Shown here piece after piece: positions 7,301-11,848 of a DNA stretch of 11,848 nucleotides; position 1 is the first letter of the stretch; every line of letters begins with the position of its first letter. The notes below the pieces were generated by a model. The model made no database searches, was not told the DNA's origin, and was given only the letters and a program-made list of their open reading frames with translations. The stretch is from Verrucomicrobiota bacterium (GTDB taxonomy: Bacteria; Verrucomicrobiota; Verrucomicrobiia; Chthoniobacterales; UBA10450): positions 1-11,848 of the forward strand of contig QHPM01000104.1 in the NCBI GenBank assembly GCA_003219095.1, given 5' to 3'. A program made the position numbers and the translations under genes.

Positions 7301-7548
7301 GCACGCAAGGGCACGCCTTCGTCCAACCACATCGCGCCGCAACGAGCGTAGGCAACAGCATTCCCTGAATCAACCCTCAAGACCTTTAGATATTCAATCT
7401 TTGCCTGGTCATACTCACCGGCTTTGAAAAAACTCTCTGCGCGCGCCAGGTAGCGGGACTTTTTTATCTCAGAGCTGCAGCTACAGGTCACCAGCAGCAG
7501 GACCACTATTGCGGTCAAACGGATGATTTGAATCGGTGATTTATACAT
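4318..7548 (-). CDS. prsT: PEP-CTERM/exosortase-system TPR-repeat lipoprotein PrsT
   Basis: This 1076-aa protein starts with a hydrophobic signal (about residues 8-21) ending in VTCSCSS, a lipoprotein-type cysteine at residue 22 or 24; T or S in the -1 position is a slightly unusual lipobox. From about residue 34 to the end it is almost entirely tetratricopeptide repeats of the A...A...G...A...Y...AL.L.P.. type, for example YEQALQANPKLLEAAVSLAQL and FEKALELNPENVVAVDQLADL. This is the layout of PrsT, the TPR protein encoded with prsK and prsR in exosortase loci. It is probably anchored in the envelope and acts as a scaffold for exopolysaccharide assembly or export; its exact role is not established. 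At over 1000 residues it seems on the long side for the family as I recall it. It lies 34 bases after prsR with a weak AAGAA before ATG 7548, so it probably shares the prsKR transcript. I see no strong terminator after it. Confidence 0.9.
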   Translation of the reverse strand: MYKSPIQIIRLTAIVVLLLVTCSCSSEIKKSRYLARAESFFKAGEYDQAKIEYLKVLRVDSGNAVAYARCGAMWLDEGVPLRAGAFLARARELAPKDLDNRYKLALVYVRVGQPNEAFKEATEILKQAPDNGPALALLAETSLTPEQTQTAELEEQKFPQRDNPFVEVANAALGIHKGDLAKAEAALNHALSLDPKCARAHIGLAQLSLAKKDNARAEKELKAAADLSPVRSRERLTYAEFKMQTGDKEEAKSYLQDLTKKARDFIGAWILQAKLAQSDKKYDEVAALLQNVFSRDPDNIEGQVVQAQALLGKGDLKQGTEILERADKSFANNPLIKYQLALAYVQSANTSQAMNELEQAITIAPKYVEAIVLLGQLRLRAGDPQSVIAPLELALQLKPDVTQIRTLLADAYQAVGRSEEAASLIREQVKKTPQDSQSYLVLGVILKRQKKNDESRKAFEKALELNPENVVAVDQLADLDLEARAFSAVHQRANALLQKNPQSAPAYFIHGRSYVTEKNFAAAETALKKAIELDPNLAAAYNLLVAIYIEANKLPEALKELETVLAKNPQYSPALLTSGIIYERMGDFAKARDSYEKVLALNPNFVPAMNNLAYIYSEKLNNLDRAGELARKAHDLVPTEPSVQDTLGWVFYRQGKYQEAAELLEQSASKSPSKGEIQFHLGMANYMMGRLDEARVALEKAVSVSEDFPGKGEAKSRLQLLSQAGNLSIPDLEKFAKEKSNDPVTLMRLGAAYAKAGTPDKAAQAYEQALQANPKLLEAAVSLAQLNAGPLKNNAKALEYARKARELAPADAHVSATAGRIAYQAGNFPWAYNRLQESSRGLPDDLAVARDFAWAAYSTGKTNEAQEAMRRVANGPAPSPERAEATLFLSMAVLDSDDAIPANAESEVTKALAAQPDNVPALMAKAAIQLQKGETAAAGGIYNSILQKWPDFAPAQKRLASIYANERANTGKAYELANKARRTLGDDPGLAKTLGTLSFQRKEYVRAVQLRQESEAKKALDGKSLFTLGMAHLQLGRKSEAKEILDRAQVAGIPDDLAKQAKEAIVELDKTVDQKR

Positions 7549-7582
7549 TTCTTGTTAACTATTTGAGACTATCGCCCATCGC

Positions 7583-8935
7583 TTACTCCCGCGAAATACC
7601 GAGCCTTTCCATCAGCTCATATAGGGTCGGCCTGCTTATTCCCAGCTCCGCCGCCGCCGAACTAATCCGGCCAAGATTGCGCTTCAACGCACGCTGAACC
7701 ATTTCCCGCTCCACGTTTTCGCGCGCTTCTTTCAACGTGGTAGAAGATGAAAAACCTATTCCGGTGGATAGCTCGAGGTCTTTCTCGGTAATTCGTCTGC
7801 TATCTGCCATGATCACCGCACGCTTGATCCGGTTTTGCAACTCTCGGACATTTCCCGGCCAGGGGTGGCGGTTAATCGCCCGCAAAGCCTCGGGCACAAA
7901 CACAATGTTGGCCTTGCCGTTTTGGGCGGCGTACTTTTGCAGAAACTCCTGCGCCAGAAGCATGGCATCGTCCCCGCGCTCCCGCAAAGGCGGCAGACTA
8001 ATTACCAGCACCGCCAGCCGGAAGTAGAGATCTTCGCGAAACGATCCCTGGTTAATCCCAGCTTTCAGATCGACGTGGGTCGCGGCGATGACTCGAGCAT
8101 CGCTCGTCAGTTCCTGGCGCCCACCTACTCGCTGAAAACGCTGCTCCTGCAAAAAACGAAGCAGTTTTACCTGAATACTGGACGGCAATTCTCCAATTTC
8201 ATCGAGGAACAAAGTGCCGCCCTTCGCTGTTTCCACCAATCCAACTCGCTGCATGATTGCGCCGGTAAACGAACCTTTCTCATGGCCGAATAGTTCGCTC
8301 TCAAGCAGGTTCTCGGGGATGGCATTGCAGTTAATCGGGACAAACGGTCCGTCCTTGCGGGGGCCGCGCCGGTGAATCGCCAATGCGGCCATTTCTTTGC
8401 CTGTCCCACTTTCACCCAGTAAAAGCACCGGAGCCGTCGTCGTTGCAACCTTGCGAATAAAGGAAAAAACGCCTTGGATTTGCGGACTCGTTCCCAGCAT
8501 ATCTTCAAAAACGGAGGCCCGCTGACCTTCCTTTGCTTTCCGGTACTCACGCTCCAGATCAGCCAGGTAGATGCAACGCTTCAACAACAGCTTTAGCTCA
8601 TCCGGATCTACCGGTTTACATAAGAAATCGTAGGCGCCGGCCGCAACCGCTTCCAACGCGTTCTTTTTCTCTCCCTGTCCGGAAATAACGATAACCTTTG
8701 CCATCTCATCGACGGCTTTCAGTTCCGCCAGCGTCGCGAGACCTTCGTCCGGATCACTCGGCCGCGGCGGCAATCCCAGGTCCAGCAGAGTAACTGCCGG
8801 CTTTTTCTTTTTGAAGTTCTCAACCGCTCCGGCGCGGTCCTCCGCGGAGACAATCTCGTAGTCCGCGCTCAGCGTCCATTTCATCTGGGTGCGAATCGCT
8901 TCGTCGTCATCAACAAGGAGTAGAACCGGATTCAT
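7583..8935 (-). CDS. prsR: sigma-54-dependent response regulator PrsR
   Basis: This 450-aa NtrC-type protein has three parts. The receiver domain (about 1-120) has acidic residues D9 and D10, phospho-acceptor D52, S85 and K107. The AAA+ sigma-54 activation domain (about 147-380) has Walker A GESGTGKE (174-181), the sigma-54 contact loop GSFTGA (221-226, with S in place of the commoner A) and Walker [14 protein letters not shown] Fis-type helix-turn-helix (about 405-447) ends in [16 protein letters not shown] proline- and acid-rich insertion ([10 protein letters not shown]) follows D52, as I recall for the exosortase-associated subfamily. When phosphorylated by PrsK it should use ATP to open sigma-54 promoters, the likely target being the gene at 4047-3484. 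Its ATG overlaps the prsK stop in ATGA, implying translational coupling. No good Shine-Dalgarno is seen. Confidence 0.95.
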   Translation of the reverse strand: MNPVLLLVDDDEAIRTQMKWTLSADYEIVSAEDRAGAVENFKKKKPAVTLLDLGLPPRPSDPDEGLATLAELKAVDEMAKVIVISGQGEKKNALEAVAAGAYDFLCKPVDPDELKLLLKRCIYLADLEREYRKAKEGQRASVFEDMLGTSPQIQGVFSFIRKVATTTAPVLLLGESGTGKEMAALAIHRRGPRKDGPFVPINCNAIPENLLESELFGHEKGSFTGAIMQRVGLVETAKGGTLFLDEIGELPSSIQVKLLRFLQEQRFQRVGGRQELTSDARVIAATHVDLKAGINQGSFREDLYFRLAVLVISLPPLRERGDDAMLLAQEFLQKYAAQNGKANIVFVPEALRAINRHPWPGNVRELQNRIKRAVIMADSRRITEKDLELSTGIGFSSSTTLKEARENVEREMVQRALKRNLGRISSAAAELGISRPTLYELMERLGISRE

Positions 8936-11034
8936 TGTTTGCCAGAGGTAAGCGGCAGGAGAACCTGAAAGGTGGTCCCCTTCCCTACGTCGCTCTTTAC
9001 TCGAATGCTACCGTGGTGCGCTTCGATAATCATCTTACTTTGAAACATCCCGATTCCCAATCCTTTCTTTTTTGTGGTCTTAAATGGCCGGAACAAGCAA
9101 TCGCGTAGGAACGATGGTGTCATTCCGCAACCATCATCGGATACGGAAAGTGCAGCCCAACCATTCCGGGCACCGATTTTGATTTCAATTCGTCCGCGTT
9201 CGCCCACCGCATCGCGTGCGTTCAACAGCAGATTGGTGACCACGCTGCGAAGTTGTTCACCATCAGCCATAAATTTGGGCAAAGGTTCAAATTCTGTGGC
9301 AAACTCGATTCCGGGCATTCCATCTACGTTTTCAATCGCCTGCTCGACCACTAGTTTTAAGTCGACGGCGGAAGGTCGAAGCTCAAGCTTACTTCCAAGA
9401 GTCGCCAACCGCTCGATAATCTGGTTGATCCGATTGGTCGTGGCGCCGATCGAACGGAGTGTGTCCTGACGAAAATCCGGATCATCAAAGTGCACGGGTA
9501 AGTTCTGTAGCGTCAGTTTAAGGGTGGAAGCAGCATTCTTTAAGTCGTGCACAAAAAAGGCCGAGATGGTTTGAAACGCTTCCAGCTCTTTACCGAGCAT
9601 GATTTCTTTGGCGAGGCGAAGATTGAGCAGGCTGGAAGCCACCTGATCTCCGATGCACTCCATCAACTCGAGCTCTTCTACCGTGTAGGGAACGCCATTG
9701 ACACGGTCGGCAAGAATAATCAGGCCGAGATAACGATCTCCAGCTAGCAAGGGGACGCCGACACGATTTCCGCCCTCGCTAAATTGCGTTTCACTGATCT
9801 GCCGCAAAGTTCGTCCCCAGTCCTCCTTGATTTTTTCCAAGTCGAAAGCCTTTCGCATCTTGGCTAGACCAGGATCGAGGGCTGGAAATTCGATCGCGTC
9901 GTCGCCCGTGGTAGTGCGCGCGCGCGAAGTCGAGGCTTCCAGCCTGAGCTTGCCCTTTTCCTCATCAAAAAGCCAAACGCTGACCGAGAGAACATTAAAG
10001 GTCTCGGAAATCAGTTCGGCAGACGCCGCGCACAATGCTGGATCATCAATCGCGCTCGATGTTGATTGGGTAAACTGGGTCCAGACACTGCGAAAATCAT
10101 ATTGCGGGCGGCTGAAATGGCGACTAACGAAACGGCTGATTCGCTGCCGGATTTTTTCCGAGAGCAACAAGACCGCGAGCAAAGCGATGGCGACCAGAAC
10201 CAGAAATGCCTGGAGTTGGAAAGACGTTGCGCCCCCGTAGCGCGCGACGATTTGCGCGAGAACGCCAATGACGAACAAATAACCGCCAACGAGCGACACC
10301 GTGATCGAGGTCTGCAGGACTGCACGGGAGGGATAAACATCGATTTCACGAAACCCGCTGCGGAAGTAACCCACGCCTAAAAGCACACAACCGACAAGCA
10401 AGCCGATTGCCTCAACTTCCGTTAGCGAGTTGTTGTGACCAGAAAAGATCAGCGCCTGGCTCCGCGTATAAATCCTCGCTCCAAAAATCACCGCCAAGCC
10501 GAGGATAAGGAACTTAATGCGCCATTGCATTGTCCCGACCGCAGAACGAAACGTGCGCTCGAGATTCATCAGCACCAGAACGGTCCCGATGAGGATAGCT
10601 ACATTAACTAGTTTGCCGGCACTACTAAAACTGATCCATAGGTCAATCGAATTTGGAGGCACTAAGACCTGAAGGAGATCGCCTCGAAACCTGAGCAAGG
10701 CGACGACGGGCAATAAACAGGCGATCGCAATTAATACCCGCCAGCGACGGAGAGATTCGCCGGCATTACCTCGCGAATAAGTCACCGAAAACCCCAGCCA
10801 GATCGCGACCAGAAAGGCTTTCAGAATCAGCGACCATTCCTGCCAGAAGGCTAGTTTTTCCAGACCGATTACTGATAAGCACAATCCAGTTAAGACGCTG
10901 TCCAAGGCCAGGCTGAGCATTCCAAAGGCGAACCACCAGGCGGCACCGCTGCGGTGATTTCGCAAAACTGCCGCCACGGCCAGAGCAGCACTCAACACCG
11001 CAGCGATAAATGCCAAGGTCGATTCTGATGTCAC
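8932..11034 (-). CDS. prsK: membrane sensor histidine kinase PrsK (exosortase-system type)
   Basis: This 700-aa protein starts with about eight to ten hydrophobic segments (residues 5-300). A juxtamembrane RHFSRPQYDFRSVWTQFT matches the conserved turn of PrsK kinases. A GAF-like domain (about 320-480) follows, then the phospho-acceptor box FFVHDLKN with His496. The ATPase domain has N-box NLLLNARDAVG (N605), DDGCGM, the F-box LFRPFKTTK, and glycine-rich KKKGLGIGM. PrsK-PrsR pairs control sorted surface proteins and exopolysaccharide; in floc-forming Zoogloea such a pair acts with RpoN. The kinase probably senses an envelope signal through its polytopic N-terminus. The start is GTG 11034, chosen because the first membrane segment begins a few residues later; no clear Shine-Dalgarno is present. 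A promoter-like pair lies about 70 bases upstream. It is the first gene of the prsK-prsR-prsT transcript. Confidence 0.93.
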   Translation of the reverse strand: MTSESTLAFIAAVLSAALAVAAVLRNHRSGAAWWFAFGMLSLALDSVLTGLCLSVIGLEKLAFWQEWSLILKAFLVAIWLGFSVTYSRGNAGESLRRWRVLIAIACLLPVVALLRFRGDLLQVLVPPNSIDLWISFSSAGKLVNVAILIGTVLVLMNLERTFRSAVGTMQWRIKFLILGLAVIFGARIYTRSQALIFSGHNNSLTEVEAIGLLVGCVLLGVGYFRSGFREIDVYPSRAVLQTSITVSLVGGYLFVIGVLAQIVARYGGATSFQLQAFLVLVAIALLAVLLLSEKIRQRISRFVSRHFSRPQYDFRSVWTQFTQSTSSAIDDPALCAASAELISETFNVLSVSVWLFDEEKGKLRLEASTSRARTTTGDDAIEFPALDPGLAKMRKAFDLEKIKEDWGRTLRQISETQFSEGGNRVGVPLLAGDRYLGLIILADRVNGVPYTVEELELMECIGDQVASSLLNLRLAKEIMLGKELEAFQTISAFFVHDLKNAASTLKLTLQNLPVHFDDPDFRQDTLRSIGATTNRINQIIERLATLGSKLELRPSAVDLKLVVEQAIENVDGMPGIEFATEFEPLPKFMADGEQLRSVVTNLLLNARDAVGERGRIEIKIGARNGWAALSVSDDGCGMTPSFLRDCLFRPFKTTKKKGLGIGMFQSKMIIEAHHGSIRVKSDVGKGTTFQVLLPLTSGKQ

Positions 11035-11100
11035 AGCGGATGATTTGCGAGATCGCGCAATGAAGTCATTTCCAACGGATCCGATCAGGGAATGCCGGCA

Positions 11101-11129
11101 ATTTTAGCCTAAAATGTGCGAGTGGTCGA
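11101..11129 (-). promoter_or_regulatory. candidate sigma-70-type promoter and palindromic operator upstream of prsK
   Basis: The minus strand reads TCGACC (11129-11124, 4 of 6 to TTGACA), a 17-base spacer, and TAAAAT (11106-11101, 5 of 6 to TATAAT). This predicts a start near 11094 and a leader of about 60 bases before GTG 11034. The -10 region lies inside a perfect palindrome, ATTTTAG-C-CTAAAAT (11101-11115), suitable as a repressor or activator site. Both are pattern matches without independent support. Confidence 0.4.
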
Positions 11130-11203
11130 GGGCGATGACGCTTTGGTGCCTGGGAGTAAACGTGACGGCGCTATTCCTTGACTGCGAGCCGCCCCCTCGC
11201 CTC

Positions 11204-11292
11204 TGTCATCCCGAGCGCAAGCGACGGACCTCTCCGAACCGAAGCCAGTTGGACAATCCTCATTCCAGTTGCGAGATCCCTCATCATGATGC
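11204..11292. repeat. degenerate dispersed intergenic palindromic repeat
   Basis: TGTCATCCCGAGCGCAAGCG, followed by ACGGACCTCTC (11204-11234), closely resembles the 'TGTCATCCCGAGCGAAGCGAGGGACCTC' repeat that I recall as scattered between genes in many soil bacteria, including Verrucomicrobiota. A loosely inverted second arm (GCGAGATCCCTCATCATGATG, 11270-11290) is more decayed. It fills part of the roughly 300-base gap between the export gene and prsK. No coding capacity is seen. Confidence 0.45.
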
Positions 11293-11340
11293 CGCGACCC
11301 CGCATCCTTCCGCTGAGTCAGCTAATGCTTTTAGAAGGCC

Positions 11341-11848
11341 TTAGAACGTCGTCTGAGGAACCCAGATGACATCACCGTCGCGCACATAAAAGGGTTTCGT
11401 CCCCTGGCCGACTAACGCTTCGCGAACGTTCATTACCTGACTTCTTGTGATACCATTCACCGTGCGAACGAGACGCACGCGTTTCAGTGTTCCAAACTCG
11501 CTCGGTCCACCGGCGTCCATGATCGCTTGAAATACCGTGGTCGGCCTTTCAAAAGCAATCTTGCCCGGCTTATTCACCGCTCCTGAGACTGTAACGGTCG
11601 TTAAGCTCGTCTCCAAACTTACGGTCACTTCCGGAGTCTTGAGCTGCGATTTATAAAGCTGGATTAACTCGCCTTGTAGTTGCCCAACTGTCTTGCCAGC
11701 GGCATCCACCTCACCAACCAGCGGCAAACTTAGTTTGCCATCCACGCGGACTTTTTGAGCCTGATTGAGCTCCGGCGCAGAAGAGAACGTTAGTTTTACA
11801 ACGTCGCCCGACGCCAGAATGACGTGTCGCGGAACCTCGGCCTGTCCG
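11341..11848 (-). CDS. Wza-type polysaccharide export protein, C-terminal part
   Basis: About 169 residues are visible; the N-terminus lies beyond the window. The first part, VILASGDVVKLTFSSAPELN..., then RVDGKLSLPLVGEVDAAGKTVGQLQGEL and YKSQLKTPEVTVSL, is the polysaccharide biosynthesis/export (Poly_export) domain. It is followed by an SLBB domain: VTVSGAVNKPGKIAF, VFQAIMDAGGPSEFGTLKRVRLVR, and a closing YVRDGDVIWVP. Such proteins form the periplasmic/outer-membrane channel for exopolysaccharide. It ends with TAA at 11341 without the long C-terminal helix region of E. coli Wza, as in the shorter family members. It marks the end of an exopolysaccharide locus upstream of prsK, fitting the usual pairing of exosortases with polysaccharide genes. 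The frame continues upstream past the GTG at 11745, so that codon is internal. Confidence 0.93.
   Translation of the reverse strand, partial: GQAEVPRHVILASGDVVKLTFSSAPELNQAQKVRVDGKLSLPLVGEVDAAGKTVGQLQGELIQLYKSQLKTPEVTVSLETSLTTVTVSGAVNKPGKIAFERPTTVFQAIMDAGGPSEFGTLKRVRLVRTVNGITRSQVMNVREALVGQGTKPFYVRDGDVIWVPQTTF

Larger units (their letters stand above)
11035..11340. other. intergenic gap between export gene and prsK
   Basis: No reading frame here looks real. The gap contains the degenerate dispersed repeat (11204-11292) and the promoter-like and palindrome elements nearer prsK, listed separately. I found no T-tailed hairpin directly after the export gene stop at 11341, nor any sigma-54 promoter match. 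Confidence 0.6.

Noticed and set aside
7835..8293. 152-codon plus-strand open frame inside prsR
   Set aside because: It lies opposite the conserved AAA+ domain; composition is explained by the opposite strand and no protein pattern is recognisable.
1..11848. CRISPR arrays, rRNA, complete tRNA or transposase genes
   Set aside because: None was seen on reading both strands; the only repeats are the internal domain duplication, short inverted repeats and the dispersed intergenic element.

Overview
The window most likely comes from a soil- or freshwater-type member of Verrucomicrobiota (Chthoniobacter/Spartobacteria-like). The taxonomic clues are a C-terminal VPDSG-type exosortase sorting signal, a duplicated 'GLGPTL...NWKDTQQAAIQATG' domain that I recall as abundant in that phylum, and a dispersed 'TGTCATCCCGAGCG' intergenic repeat common in such genomes. 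This assignment is inferred from recognition, not from a search. Almost all supported genes lie on the minus strand, so the biological order runs from high to low coordinates.

Region by region, in transcription order. (1) 11848-11341: the C-terminal part of a Wza-type polysaccharide export protein, the edge of an exopolysaccharide locus that continues outside the window. (2) 11340-11035: a gap holding a degenerate dispersed repeat, then a promoter-like pair overlapping a perfect 15-bp palindrome. (3) 11034-4318: prsK-prsR-prsT, the regulatory and TPR module of exosortase systems. It encodes a membrane histidine kinase with a GAF region, a sigma-54-dependent response regulator, and a 1076-residue TPR lipoprotein. 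prsK and prsR overlap by 4 bases and prsT follows 34 bases later. (4) 4317-4048: an intergenic region with a near-perfect -24/-12 (sigma-54) promoter. (5) 4047-3484: a small secreted protein ending in a TPDSG/transmembrane/basic tail, closed by a strong intrinsic terminator. (6) 3326-1740: a secreted NHL-type beta-propeller with two C-terminal repeat domains. (7) 1634-1074: a specialised NusG/RfaH-like elongation factor. (8) 1073-1: mostly non-coding, with one possible small plus-strand membrane protein ending in a terminator convergent with the nusG-like gene, and a fragment of an alpha/beta hydrolase on the minus strand at the window edge.

How the parts fit together: PrsK probably senses an envelope or exopolysaccharide-related state and phosphorylates PrsR. 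PrsR contains the AAA+ and GSFTGA elements needed to open sigma-54 promoters. The only convincing sigma-54 promoter I found sits directly in front of the adjacent VPDSG-CTERM gene, so the window appears to contain both the regulator and one of its targets. PrsT and the Wza-like protein link this circuit to export of polysaccharide and sorted surface proteins, and the NusG paralogue may support transcription of the long polysaccharide operon. The exosortase itself is not in the window.
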